Below, in pieces: positions 33,123-45,447 of a DNA stretch of 64,000 bases. The stretch's first letter is position 1. Each line of letters starts with the position of its first letter. Under the pieces are notes generated by a model. It was not told the DNA's origin. It did no database searches and saw only the letters and a program-made list of their open reading frames with translations. Source of the stretch: Piezodorus guildinii (lineage: Eukaryota; Arthropoda; Insecta; Hemiptera; Pentatomidae); contig CM041294.1 in the NCBI GenBank assembly GCA_023052935.1, forward strand, positions 151,304,899-151,368,898, given 5' to 3'. A program made the translations under genes and the position numbers.

Positions 33123-35744
33123 TTACAATAGGTCTCGTGGCCACTGCCGTTTCAATCTTCGAGGAGGATTGTAGGGATGGGTGGTGCTGGATAGGGATTG
33201 TGCTAGAGGGTTAGGATGATGACTAAGGTTCTGATGAAATTTGGAAAATTTGGATGGTACCAGGTCTAAAACAAACGGAATATTAAGGTCATGGTGTAGG
33301 GTACAGTTGGTAACGTAATAAGGAGCATTAGCTATTGTTCGGAGGACTTTGGATTGGAAGGATTGGATGCGTTTAATGTTAGAATGTTTAGCTGTCCCCC
33401 ACAGTTCAAGTCCGTAGGTCCATTTAGGTTTCAGTACTGTCTTGTATATTAGTAATTTGTTGTCAACTGTAAGATGAGATTTTCTGTTTAGTAGTCTGTA
33501 TAACTGGCCGAATCTGCGGTTGAGTTCTTTTCTTTTTAGTCTTGTATGTGGGTTCCACGTCAGTCTTTTGTCTAGTAAAAAGCCGAGATACCGGACTGTG
33601 TCTGAGGAAGGAAGCGGTATGGAATTGAAATTAACCGTTGGACAGGATTTGCGTCGAAGGGTGAATGTGACGTGAGTGCATTTGCTTTCGTTCACCTTAA
33701 TGCGCCAAGCATTGCACCAGTCTTCGACAAGGGAAAGGTGCTTTTGGAGATTTAGCGATGCTGCTTCAGGATCGGAATTGGATGATAAAATGGCTGTGTC
33801 ATCAGCAAATGTTGCCAGAAAGGTATTGGGGTCGGTAGGGATATCGGCGGTGAAGAGGATGTAGAGGACGGGTCCTAAGACGCTGCCTTGAGGAACACCG
33901 GCCTCAACAGTATATTGTTCGGAAAATTCGGAACCACAGCGAACTCGGAAGGAGCGGTTGGATAAATAGGATTGGAGGATTAGGTATAAGGATTGAGGTA
34001 AATGGGTTTTGAGCTTAAAGAGCAGTCCCGGGTGCCACACCCGGTCAAAAGCTTGAGCTATGTCCAGAAAGGCACCCGAACAATACTCCTTGCACTCAAG
34101 GGCGGAGGAAATGTGGTCTACAACTCGGAGTCCTTGCTGAACCGTGGAATGTTGAGGACGAAATCCGAACTGATGTGAAGGAAAATTTTGAAATTTGGCT
34201 AGGATTCGTTTTAGTAGGAGCTTTTCGAAAATTTTTGAGAGGATCGGAAGTAGGCTGATAGGTCTGTAAGATGACGTGTTGTTAGAAGGTTTACCTGGTT
34301 TTAGGAAAAGGATCATAGTTGAATGTTTCCATAAGAGAGGAAAATAGGTAGTGCGTAGGATACAGTTATAGAGATATGTAAGGAATGTAATGGCTTTAGG
34401 TGGAAGTTGTCTTAAGATTTGGGGAGTAAGGAGATCGTATCCAGGAGATTTGCGGAGAGGAAGCTTTTTAAGAAGATATCTGACCTCAGAGGGATTAACT
34501 GCTTTAGGTGGTAAGGATAGTGGTATTGGTGACGTGAGGAACTCTTCAACTGCTGCAGTATGGGTTGGATTAAGCTCTGGATGAGGAGTAAAAACTTTGG
34601 AAAGGTGCTGTGCGAATTCCTCGGCCTTATGCTTGTCAGAAGCAGCCCAGGAACCATCACAGCGCCGGAGAGGATGGGAAATGGTGTGGGATTTTAGGAT
34701 TCTCTTCGTGACATTCCACAGGGAATTGTCACGAGTCGAGAGAGAGGAGAGGTAGGTATTGTAGGATTGGGAACGGAAGATCGCCAACTCCCGCTTTAAT
34801 TTTCTACAAAAAAAATTATAGGAGCGGCGATCCTCTGGGTGGCGGGTGCGTTGCCATAATGTTCTAGCTCGACGTTTGCTGTTGATAAGGTCTGTCAGGT
34901 GTTGTGGTAAATGGCTTTTGTAAGGAATTATTTGGGATTGTTTGGGAGAGGAGGCAGTCCAGGCGGCTTGTTGAATAGCGGTTGTAAAGGAATATACGGC
35001 GTCGTCAAGGTCATTTGGGGTTTTGAGAATCACTCTGAGGTCAATATCATTAGTGAGAATTTCGCGGAAGAGGTTCCAGTTGACAGGGCCCCTAATGAAT
35101 GACGGTGGGATATGTTTAGGAATAGGTGTTATGGATACATTTAGAATCAATGGACTATGATCAGAGGATAGTTCATCAAGGCGAGCTATGGAAAAATTCA
35201 GAGAGCCTAATCCGCTGTGGATGAAGAAGTCGAGGATGTCAGGATTACGGTTAGGATCTGTTGGCCAGTAGGTAGGAGAATCGGGAGGTAGGAGATGAAA
35301 GCGTCGGGAGTTGAGTGCAGACTGCAATGTCCGTCCACGAGAATTGGTGGTTCTAGAACCCCACTGTTGGTTCTTAGCGTTTAAGTCTGCACCCAAAATG
35401 AAGTGATTACCCAAGGAGTTGAGGAAGGATCCAAATTGGGCAGAGGAAATGGGATGTTTAGGAGGGCAGTATGCTGATGCGATGATAAGCGGAAAGGAAA
35501 AGGTTTTGATAACGATGGAAGTTGCTTGTAGGTAATCGTGGGCGGAAATTGGGTGTAAGTGATGGGTGAGGGATCGGCGGACTATGACGGCAGTACCGGC
35601 ATGGGCTTTGCCGTCTGGATGGTCTGTCCGGTATGTCGTGTATCCTGGTATTTTAAAGTACTGTTTAGTGGTTAGTCTAGTTTCAGTAATGAGTGCAACA
35701 TCAATGTTTTTGTCCTGCAGGAACGAAAAATGTAGCGAAATTAT
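33123..35744 (-). pseudogene. Jk-B ORF2 in unit A, open but lacking the N-terminus
   Basis: The frame is continuous from the duplication junction (35720) to the stop at 33123. It covers the endonuclease from LQDKNIDVALITETR onward, the whole RT (motif A D residues, FADD) and the C-terminus (NAPYYVTNCTLHHDLNIPF, PPRRLKRQWPRDLL). The first 28 or so codons and ORF1 are cut off by the junction; upstream of 35720 the frame reads into foreign HPE-flank sequence and stops at 35745-35747. Confidence 0.85.
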
Positions 35745-37845
35745 TCACAAAGCTTTTAGCATACTGTCAGAAGGGATGAGGGTGTCTATTTAAAAACTTT
35801 TGTCATTCCATATTTGTTAATCCCTTTCTGCTGACAGCTTCCAAATGTCCATACTCTCGCTTATCTTTTGAAAAAAAAAAAAAGGTTTTATTCCTTTGAA
35901 ATCATTGCGTACTAAAGATATGATACTGCAATACAGTACGTACACATGACAATACATTAATTGTTTACTACAGATATATATATTATAGTATATATTTATA
36001 TATATTATAATATATATATAACATTTTACTTGCAATACTATATATAAAATTTATAGTAAGGGAAAGTATTGCAACCGCAAAAATTTTCGAAATTATAGTG
36101 TAAACGGAAAAACCAGTTTTTTAGAGTCCTATGAGTCTGCGTGTGTTGATGCTTAATCTAGAACAAAAACGAAAAGTCTTAAGATACTGAAAATTTCATA
36201 TATAAGATAAAACTTTACGACCGAATTATTACAGAAACTAAAATCAGCTAGCCAGAAAAAGCCACTTAAATATCTTTTACAATTTTCTCAAAAAAGGCAT
36301 CTGAGAATTTTAATTAAACATGATGTATGACATGTTAAAATTTGATGCAGGTTTTCACTATGATTGTAATAGTCTGACAGGACTTAAATGCCGATATTTT
36401 AAATTTTTTCCTTTAAAGTATCATTTAATATTGTAGATAGAATCTAAAAAAATACCTATTAATCTATTTAGTATCCAGATAAAAAACGGTAAATATATAA
36501 TTTTGAAAAAAAAAAGATATCCCAAATAAAAGAGAAAAGACCTAAAAATATTTGTTTATGCATTTTTTTGTTTCTGAACTCAAGTATAGTTTAATAGTAT
36601 ATAGTTAGGTAATGAATAGTTTAATAGTATAATATAGACGTATAATATACCGTTGAAAACGACTAAAATTTTATGACAATAAAGATATTCTAATGCAAAG
36701 AATTGTTTTGTTTTTTTTAAAACTTTAATTATTGAAATTTACAACAGTACTAAAAAAAATACAATTAAATTATGACATGAAGTTTCAGGCTCATGACTCA
36801 TCAGTCAGGGAGTAACCGTATACCCTGAAACTAGAATTTGGTTTACACGAAAGTTAGGGACTAGTTTAAGAAAGGGAGGTGCGTACTTCACACAATATCA
36901 ATACCTGAGGAAAAAAGTCCACGAGTTGTTATCAATAAACCTACACTACGGCACACCCACTAACCACCATAAAGAAGATCTGGCCAAATATGGATATGAG
37001 GCAACAAGTTATTGTCAACGTCATTTCACGATTTATTTATAAACACCCCTTCACACGTTTTTTCGTGGACGTATCAAGAGCAATCATTCTAATGACAAAA
37101 ATCTTTGACATTGAATTTTTGCTTACTATTCAATTAAAATAGAGGAACCGCGCAAAAGAAAAATGATTTCCTCAATGTATTCAGATTGCCAGCAGTACGG
37201 ACAACAAAAAACGTACTGCAACTACCCACCAAAAATGTGTAACGATGTGGACTGGGCCACGAAAAAAAGCAGTGCTTGCCTCAAAAACAAGAGAAACAGC
37301 TGCAACATGCGCCACGGTAATGGCGTCATCCCGCAAACTATAGGGGCTGTCCAAACTTTGAAAGAACTTCGAAAACATCGATCGAAAGCTGTTACGATCC
37401 TCAGCGACCTCAAACTGTAAGACAGCACCGCCTTGCCACTCAATGAGTTTCCACATCTTCCACAACTAAATCCACCTCGCCAACTCTCATCCAAGAACTG
37501 GACCGGGAGCATCAGAGGCAGTTGAACAACCGCTCTAGCTAAACACCTGACCATTCAAGATCTGAGACAGGCCACACACAACAGCTCAAGCCCCAAGTAC
37601 CAACAGCACCAGTGAAAGCCGCATACACCTTCGCAAGCCCCACACGAACAGCTACCAGCTCAAGCGCCACACCAACGACACAGATATACAGGTATGAGTG
37701 GGGGCACTACCCTACCGGTCCCGCCGGTAGATAACTCCTCTGGCCAGTTATACAATATTATCAATAACTTAAACAATCTCATTCAGCCCCTCTTCGGTCT
37801 TCTTCAACAACTCTCTCAAACTAACCCTTGCCCTTAGACAATTAT

Positions 37846-38883
37846 ATGCCCATTAATCAGATGACTGTAGGCTCCATGTCTATCATACTATGGAACGCAA
37901 ACGGACTTAATCAACATAGGACAGAACTAGACATATATTTACACGAGAAACGAATTGACATAGCACTAATCACTGAAACACATTTTACACCAAAATCCAA
38001 ATTTTACATTCATGATTACAAAATCTATAGAACTGACCATCCAGACAATACTTCACACGGAGGCACTGCTATTCTCATCAGATCAACACTAAAACACCAT
38101 CCTTTGCAATTACCCATATCACCTGACATACAAGCTACAGCCATTTCACTATTCTCTGAACATCACAACATTACTCTTGCTGCTGTTTATTGCCCTCCGA
38201 GATATGTCCTGACTTCCACGATGTTTAGTAACTTCTTCAAACGTCTCGGCAGATGCTTTGTCGCAGGTGGCGATTATAATGCTAAAGACCCGACTTGGGG
38301 ATCTAGATTATCAACCCCAAGAGGAAGAAATCTCAGGTATGTCCTTCACGAACTTTCATTAGACACGATATCACCACACTCACCTACTTACTGGCCAACA
38401 TCTAGACGTAAGACACCAGATTTACTTGATTTTTTCATAACTAAAGGACTCCGCACTACACCTCACACAATAAGTACGAGCACAGATCTTTGCTCTGATC
38501 ATTCTCTTTTGCATTTAGAACTATTTGAAGAACCACTTGTAGCTAAGAAACACACATCTCTCACAAATGGCATAATGGATTGGGATGCGTTCAGAAACTG
38601 TCTAAATACTGCTCTCTCCATTCCTTTGGCTATTAAAAATGAAGAAGAGCTTGAGGATGCTGTAGAATGCTTCACACAGAAGCTACAAGACGCTGCATGG
38701 TCCTCATCAATTCCTAGACGAAGAAAACATGAAAAGCTACCAATTTATCCACAGTACATAAGGGATTTGATCAGAGCAAAAAGAAGAGCCCGGAAAATAT
38801 GGCAGACAGACCGACTTCCATCAGACAAACAAATTTACAAACCGACTCAACAACGAACTCAAACGACAAATTGCAAAATTTAA
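37846..38883 (+). pseudogene. Jk-A ORF2 part 1, copy in unit B
   Basis: Near-identical to 30336-31373, but an extra A in the AAATTTACAAACC run near 38839 shifts the frame after KQIY and ends it about 18 residues earlier than in unit A. The endonuclease motifs are unchanged. Confidence 0.8.
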
Positions 38884-38937
38884 AAGAACAACTTATGATA
38901 ACTACATTAGTAACCTTTCGACTGACGATGGCAGCTA

Positions 38938-40150
38938 ATAGAAGATGGTTCCTTGGCCATAGCTGACGGAGAAAAATCCGAGCTGTTCGCCGAATATCTA
39001 TCTTCTATCTTTACACCACACACAGAATTCAACAACATCGAACATGATAAAATTGTACTTAAAACTCTGGATGAACCTTTACAACTGACATTACCTCCTC
39101 CTTCCTTTACACCTGCTCAAGTCGCTGAACAAATCAGAAAGTTGCCTAAAAAGAAAGCCCCTGGACACGACTTAATTAACGCTGAGGTACTCCAGCAAAT
39201 GCCCAGGAAAGCTCTAGTGTTTCTGACTTCAATCTATAACGCGATACTGAGGACAACCAAATTCCCGCTTCAATGGAAATACTCACATATTACAATGATT
39301 CACAAGACCAACAAGGACAAAAATACTCCCTCATCATACCGACCAATAAGCTTACTTCCGCTATGCTCCAAAATTTTCGAACATCTACTACATAAAAGAC
39401 TTCTTGATGTACTAACTAACAACGACATCGTACCAGATCATCAATTTGGATTTAGAAGACATCACTCGACATTGCACCAACTACACAGAGTGACGGACTA
39501 CATATCCACCGCACTAGAGCAGAAGTTATACACTACTGGCGTATTTCTCGACGTTGCTCAAGCCTTCGACAGAGTTTGGCACCAGGGGCTTCTCTTCAAA
39601 CTCAAGACTATCCTTCCGCCTACTTACTACCTCATTATTCATTCTTTCCTTTCTCACAGATTTTTCTCCGTTCGACAGGGATCAGAGCTATCTCCCATGA
39701 GATCTATCGCAGCAGAGTACCCCAAGGTGCAGTGCTCGCTCCGTTACTCTACATTCTTTACACTCATGACATACCTTACAGCCCCAATATTCTAACAGCG
39801 ACTTATGCCGACGACACGGCGATCTTAACAAAACATAAAATTGCAACCCACGCCTCAGAGATCCTACAACAACATCTAATAAAATTACATGACTGGTTCA
39901 AACTCTGGAAAATCCGATTGAATAATGACAAATCACACCATATCACCTTTACTCTTCGACATGACACGAGTCCTCCCGTTTTCTTAGACAACACACAAAT
40001 TCCACAGACGGACACTGTACATTATCTTGGTTTGACGTTTGACAGAAGAATGACTTGGGGCCCGCATATTAACCAAAAAAAGAAAACCCTTAACCAAAGA
40101 CTGAGACTTCTTTACTCACTCTTTTCAAAACACTCGAAACTAAAACTTCG

Positions 40151-40159
<9 letters not shown>
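38938..40159 (+). pseudogene. Jk-A ORF2 part 2, copy in unit B
   Basis: Same RT core as 31428-32649, but one G is missing at about 39714 (GCAGCAGAGTACC against GCAGCAGGAGTACC). This puts the motif up to RSIAA and the VPQGAVLAPLLYIL to YADD part in different frames. Confidence 0.8.
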
Positions 40160-40186
<27 letters not shown>

Positions 40187-40632
40187 TTGAGATATATTAC
40201 AATTTGTTACAAAATGAACAATAATAATATTGATAAGAGACCACATTCATACTATATATACAGAAAATAATAATAATGGTCAAATTTCATAAAATATAAC
40301 ATAAATTCAAATATATACAATAAAATAATAATAATAAATAAAAAACAAAACAAATCGAAACATAAACCTATTATTGAGATAAATAAAAAGTTGGCAAATA
40401 AATAAACATCTTACACACAATCATAACTATATATACAATTGCTAAAGGGACCCCAGCAAGCGCTTTTTCCTCCACGTGTGGAGGAAAAAGCGGAATCCAG
40501 GAGATCCCAGCACCTCTATCTCAGCCGCATCACTGGTCTGAGCCAGTGGAGGCTGAGTTAGGGCGCTGTAGCCACAAACATACCGTACATGAGTGGAGGA
40601 TCTGACCATTGTCAGAACTCCAGTTTAAATGT

Positions 40633-43310
40633 TTACAATAGGTCTCGTGGCCACTGCCGTTTCAATCTTCGAGGAGGATTGTAGGGATGGGTGGTGCTGG
40701 ATAGGGATTGTGCTAGAGGGTTAGGATGATGACTAAGGTTCTGATGAAATTTGGAAAATTTGGATGGTACCAGGTCTAAAACAAACGGAATATTAAGGTC
40801 ATGGTGTAGGGTACAGTTGGTAACGTAATAAGGAGCATTAGCTATTGTTCGGAGGACTTTGGATTGGAAGGATTGGATGCGTTTAATGTTAGAATGTTTA
40901 GCTGTCCCCCACAGTTCAAGTCCGTAGGTCCATTTAGGTTTCAGTACTGTCTTGTATATTAGTAATTTGTTGTCAACTGTAAGATGAGATTTTCTGTTTA
41001 GTAGTCTGTATAACTGGCCGAATCTGCGGTTGAGTTCTTTTCTTTTTAGTCTTGTATGTGGGTTCCACGTCAGTCTTTTGTCTAGTAAAAAGCCGAGATA
41101 CCGGACTGTGTCTGAGGAAGGAAGCGGTATGGAATTGAAATTAACCGTTGGACAGGATTTGCGTCGAAGGGTGAATGTGACGTGAGTGCATTTGCTTTCG
41201 TTCACCTTAATGCGCCAAGCATTGCACCAGTCTTCGACAAGGGAAAGGTGCTTTTGGAGATTTAGCGATGCTGCTTCAGGATCGGAATTGGATGATAAAA
41301 TGGCTGTGTCATCAGCAAATGTTGCCAGAAAGGTATTGGGGTCGGTAGGGATATCGGCGGTGAAGAGGATGTAGAGGACGGGTCCTAAGACGCTGCCTTG
41401 AGGAACACCGGCCTCAACAGTATATTGTTCGGAAAATTCGGAACCACAGCGAACTCGGAAGGAGCGGTTGGATAAATAGGATTGGAGGATTAGGTATAAG
41501 GATTGAGGTAAATGGGTTTTGAGCTTAAAGAGCAGTCCCGGTGCCACACCCGGTCAAAAGCTTGAGCTATGTCCAGAAAGGCACCCGAACAATACTCCTT
41601 GCACTCAAGGGCGGAGGAAATGTGGTCTACAACTCGGAGTCCTTGCTGAACCGTGGAATGTTGAGGACGAAATCCGAACTGATGTGAAGGAAAATTTTGA
41701 AATTTGGCTAGGATTCGTTTTAGTAGGAGCTTTTCGAAAATTTTTGAGAGGATCGGAAGTAGGCTGATAGGTCTGTAAGATGACGTGTTGTTAGAAGGTT
41801 TACCTGGTTTTAGGAAAAGGATCATAGTTGAATGTTTCCATAAGAGAGGAAAATAGGTAGTGCGTAGGATACAGTTATAGAGATATGTAAGGAATGTAAT
41901 GGCTTTAGGTGGAAGTTGTCTTAAGATTTGGGGAGTAAGGAGATCGTATCCAGGAGATTTGCGGAGAGGAAGCTTTTTAAGAAGATATCTGACCTCAGAG
42001 GGATTAACTGCTTTAGGTGGTAAGGATAGTGGTATTGGTGACGTGAGGAACTCTTCAACTGCTGCAGTATGGGTTGGATTAAGCTCTGGATGAGGAGTAA
42101 AAACTTTGGAAAGGTGCTGTGCGAATTCCTCGGCCTTATGCTTGTCAGAAGCAGCCCAGGAACCATCACAGCGCCGGAGAGGATGGGAAATGGTGTGGGA
42201 TTTTAGGATTCTCTTCGTGACATTCCACAGGGAATTGTCACGAGTCGAGAGAGAGGAGAGGTAGGTATTGTAGGATTGGGAACGGAAGATCGCCAACTCC
42301 CGCTTTAATTTTCTACAAAAAAAATTATAGGAGCGGCGATCCTCTGGGTGGCGGGTGCGTTGCCATAATGTTCTAGCTCGACGTTTGCTGTTGATAAGGT
42401 CTGTCAGGTGTTGTGGTAAATGGCTTTTGTAAGGAATTATTTGGGATTGTTTGGGAGAGGAGGCAGTCCAGGCGGCTTGTTGAATAGCGGTTGTAAAGGA
42501 ATATACGGCGTCGTCAAGGTCATTTGGGGTTTTGAGAATCACTCTGAGGTCAATATCATTAGTGAGAATTTCGCGGAAGAGGTTCCAGTTGACAGGGCCC
42601 CTAATGAATGACGGTGGGATATGTTTAGGAATAGGTGTTATGGATACATTTAGAATCAATGGACTATGATCAGAGGATAGTTCATCAAGGCGAGCTATGG
42701 AAAAATTCAGAGAGCCTAATCCGCTGTGGATGAAGAAGTCGAGGATGTCAGGATTACGGTTAGGATCTGTTGGCCAGTAGGTAGGAGAATCGGGAGGTAG
42801 GAGATGAAAGCGTCGGGAGTTGAGTGCAGACTGCAATGTCCGTCCACGAGAATTGGTGGTTCTAGAACCCCACTGTTGGTTCTTAGCGTTTAAGTCTGCA
42901 CCCAAAATGAAGTGATTACCCAAGGAGTTGAGGAAGGATCCAAATTGGGCAGAGGAAATGGGATGTTTAGGAGGGCAGTATGCTGATGCGATGATAAGCG
43001 GAAAGGAAAAGGTTTTGATAACGATGGAAGTTGCTTGTAGGTAATCGTGGGCGGAAATTGGGTGTAAGTGATGGGTGAGGGATCGGCGGACTATGACGGC
43101 AGTACCGGCATGGGCTTTGCCGTCTGGATGGTCTGTCCGGTATGTCGTGTATCCTGGTATTTTAAAGTACTGTTTAGTGGTTAGTCTAGTTTCAGTAATG
43201 AGTGCAACATCAATGTTTTTGTCCTGCAGTACGGCTGTAAGTTCGTCAGTGTGAGTTCTAACACCATTCGCATTCCAAAGGAGAATGGATAAGGAATTAG
43301 GTGAGGTCAT
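40633..43310 (-). pseudogene. Jk-B ORF2 in unit B, endonuclease-RT with one frameshift
   Basis: The ATG at 43308-43310 immediately follows the ORF1 stop. Endonuclease: LWNANGVRTH, catalytic E40 (ALITETR), GADLNAKNQQWGS (about 137-149), SDHSPL (about 213-218). RT: YRPISLLP, FLDIAQAFDRVWH, GVPQGSVLGP and a catalytic FADD. The full frame would be about 892 residues. One G is missing near 41540 (CCCGGTGCC against CCCGGGTGCC in unit A), shifting the frame just after motif A. Unit A is open at this point, so the shift may be a sequence error. Confidence 0.85.
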
Positions 43311-44621
43311 TTATGGTTTTTTTAAGGCAGGAATGAAATTTGTTACGAGATTCGTAAGGAGTGATATTAGGGGCATAACAAGGGATTTAATTTCGGAAAT
43401 AAAGGATGTCATCAAACTGGTAAGGTCTGTGGCGTTTGAAGGAGGAGGAATATGAGAGATTTGTGGTGGATTAGGATTCTTAGGATTGGTTACATTTTGA
43501 GAAAGAGGTATATGTGGAATGGATTGAGGTACATTTTGTAGTTCCGGCAGGGCCACGGCTTCAGTACTTTGATTCCCACCTCCAAGTAAGTGGGCAAATG
43601 ATAAATTGGCATCAATAAGTTTTGAGGGTTCTCTTCTGTTTCTTACTTGTCTTGCTGTTTCATCCAGTACTTGAGGTTTTTGAAACCTGGTCCTCAGCTC
43701 CTTATAGATTTGGCATCCTTTATAGTTGGCCGGGTGGTCCTTCAGGCAATGAGCACATACAGCTGGTGTTGATTTTGGTTTTGTACACTCCACAGACTTG
43801 TGCTGTTCACCGCATTTCACGCATCGAGGTATGTGATGACAATAACTTTTAGTATGACCATATGCTTGACAATTATGGCACTGAATTATCTCTCTCTTTG
43901 TGTAAGGTTTTTCAACTCTTACACTGGAATAGTACAATCTATTGAGGTCATAGATTTTTTCAACTCCTTCAGCTGGTTCCAAATCCACAAAAAAGAGAGG
44001 TAGAGGAATTTTATCCTTTAGGACGTTAGTGACTTGCCGCACTTTATAGCCCATCTCCGTTAGTTCTTCTTTAATAGCTTCAACTGGTGTCGAGGGGTGT
44101 AAGTTTCTGATTACAACCCTTAAAGCTCTCTCTTGGCGTAGCTGATAGGTATGGAAATCTGCTTTGGTTTCAGTTAGGTATTTCACTATTTTTCTATATG
44201 TCTCGGCAGTAGTAGGAGATATTTTGGTATCATTGATTCTACTCATACAGTAGTAGCTGGTAGATTCGGTAATTTTGTTCAATTGAGCACACAACAACTG
44301 GAAATTTCTAATATTTTTGACAAATATTGGAGGAGGCCGTGGTTCACTAGGTATAGGAGTAGATTCCATGTTTTCTTTTTCATTATGTAAAATCTGAAAA
44401 GGATTTGGGGTGAAAAACGGCGATTCGTCAGTCATCCCTTGTGACGATGTGCCAGGTTGTGGTTCAGATTCTGAATTAGTACCGGAAGGGGTTGCTTGTA
44501 GATTTAATCTTTTATTAGTATCACGGCGGGGTCTTTGTTTTGTAGGTGACGGGATTGAACCACTAGATCTAGATCTTTTAGTTGAAGCTTTGGAGGACAT
44601 TACTTGATGATAATATCGCAT
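43311..44621 (-). CDS. Jk-B ORF1, gag-like RNA-binding protein
   Basis: 436 residues, intact. Residues 1-65 are basic and rich in S, T and P, and could hold a nuclear localisation signal (KQRPRRDTNKR, 28-38). An RRM-like region covers about 97-240, including FHTYQL (156-161). Zinc knuckles: CHNC-X4-H-X4-C (248-261), CVKC-X3-H-X4-C (267-279), CAHC-X3-H-X6-C (289-303). A hydrophobic tail rich in L, I and P closes the protein. Two starts are possible, M1 or M8; M1 is the first in-frame ATG. The TAA is directly followed by the ORF2 ATG in the same frame (TAAATG), so readthrough would yield a fusion and re-initiation a separate ORF2. Confidence 0.85.
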   Translation of the reverse strand: MRYYHQVMSSKASTKRSRSSGSIPSPTKQRPRRDTNKRLNLQATPSGTNSESEPQPGTSSQGMTDESPFFTPNPFQILHNEKENMESTPIPSEPRPPPIFVKNIRNFQLLCAQLNKITESTSYYCMSRINDTKISPTTAETYRKIVKYLTETKADFHTYQLRQERALRVVIRNLHPSTPVEAIKEELTEMGYKVRQVTNVLKDKIPLPLFFVDLEPAEGVEKIYDLNRLYYSSVRVEKPYTKREIIQCHNCQAYGHTKSYCHHIPRCVKCGEQHKSVECTKPKSTPAVCAHCLKDHPANYKGCQIYKELRTRFQKPQVLDETARQVRNRREPSKLIDANLSFAHLLGGGNQSTEAVALPELQNVPQSIPHIPLSQNVTNPKNPNPPQISHIPPPSNATDLTSLMTSFISEIKSLVMPLISLLTNLVTNFIPALKKP

Positions 44622-44932
44622 TTCATGTATAGAAAGTAATTAAATAATAACCAGATGTGGGAAAAAAACAATAACTTAAAAAAAAGTTAAGCAAGACCAG
44701 CCTTGCCGGGCTATTGGCAATCAGCTGATATGAAGAGGTGACTCAGCATTCACTTTACACTGTAAATTATATCACAACTTACCGCTGTTTGCTCCAATAA
44801 TAACTGTTGTTGTTATCCTGAAGTCTGATGATGTTTTCAAGACTGTGCTGAAGTGAAATCCAACTGTAAAAGCAAGAAATCCGAGAGCCGACTTGAAATA
44901 TGACTGCTATACTCACGCGCATGCGCAGAACC
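44622..44932 (-). promoter_or_regulatory. Jk-B 5' UTR, presumed internal promoter
   Basis: 311 nt between the element's 5' terminus and the ORF1 ATG. Jockey-clade elements carry an internal Pol II promoter in this region, and that role is inferred here from family knowledge. No TATA box was identified. Confidence 0.5.
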
Positions 44933-44944
44933 TCGACAGAAATT

Positions 44945-45278
44945 AAACACCTATACTTACCTACTGAAACCTATTTGGACTTACGCATCACAGCTATATG
45001 GGACAGCTAAAAAGACTCACATTAACAAACTTCAAATCTTTCAGGCTAAAACGTTTAGAACAATTACAAAAGCACCGTGGTACGTTAGCAACATAACTTT
45101 ACATACTGACCTTAAGATGCCAACCGTCAATGAGCACATACGGACACACTACAAACGTTTCCACGACAAACTACAAGGTCACCCTAACACACTAATCAAT
45201 GACATGGCCACAACACTCATGCCAGGAAATGCCTACAGAAGGCTGAAGAGGAGTTGGATGAGAGACCTTCTCCTTTAG
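44945..45278 (+). pseudogene. Jk-A ORF2 part 3, C-terminus beyond Jk-B
   Basis: It continues exactly in the frame interrupted at 32649: the shared target duplication encodes RQK, followed by YLLKPIWTYASQLYGTA, then KAPWYVSNITLHTDLKMP, then AYRRLKRSWMRDLLL and a TAG at 45276-45278. The intact join shows that Jk-B entered a Jk-A copy whose RT frame was still open in this region. Confidence 0.85.
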
Positions 45279-45447
45279 TAATATACACTAATTTCATGCC
45301 AGGAGTAGGTACCGCTGGTTGCTGCTCTCTCTCATGCCTATCACGCCATGTTTCTTAAAATTGACCGCACATTCACTGATTGTTCATTGTATTATTTACA
45401 GGTGTGAATAAAGATTTAAAGTTAAAAAAAAAAAAAAAAAAAAAAAA

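Larger units (their letters stand above)
28322..35720 (+). repeat. Tandem duplication, unit A
   Basis: The first copy of a direct duplication. It begins at GAACGAAAAATGTAGCGAAA and ends at TTTTTGTCCTGCAG, where sequence jumps back to the same GAACGAAAAATG. It contains the HPE start, the Jk-C end, Jk-A and the inner part of Jk-B ORF2. It is 7399 bp long, against 7509 in unit B. Confidence 0.9.
35721..43229 (+). repeat. Tandem duplication, unit B (first 1.9 kb error-rich)
   Basis: The second copy. From 35721 to about 37640 it differs from unit A by frequent one- to few-base indels. From about 37640 to 43229 it is almost identical, including a 28-T run of equal length (32648-32675 and 40158-40185). 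The few differences seen in the good part are single-base indels in short homopolymers (near 37823, 38839, 39714, 41540), and they break the frames that are open in unit A. Confidence 0.9.
32638..44944 (-). mobile_element. Jk-B full-length Jockey element (with tandem duplication inside)
   Basis: The 12-bp target duplication TCGACAGAAATT lies at 32638-32649 and 44933-44944. Read as a single copy through unit B, Jk-B spans 40158-44932, about 4.8 kb: 5' UTR 44622-44932, ORF1, ORF2, 3' UTR and a 28-nt poly(A). The 5' terminus reads GGTTCTGCGCATGCGCGTGA on the minus strand. The extra 7.5 kb inside this span is the duplicated block. Confidence 0.85.

Noticed and set aside
28322..43229. Long terminal repeats of an LTR retrotransposon
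   Set aside because: The large direct repeat contains parts of several elements in both orientations and lacks LTR signals, protease or integrase; it is a tandem duplication.
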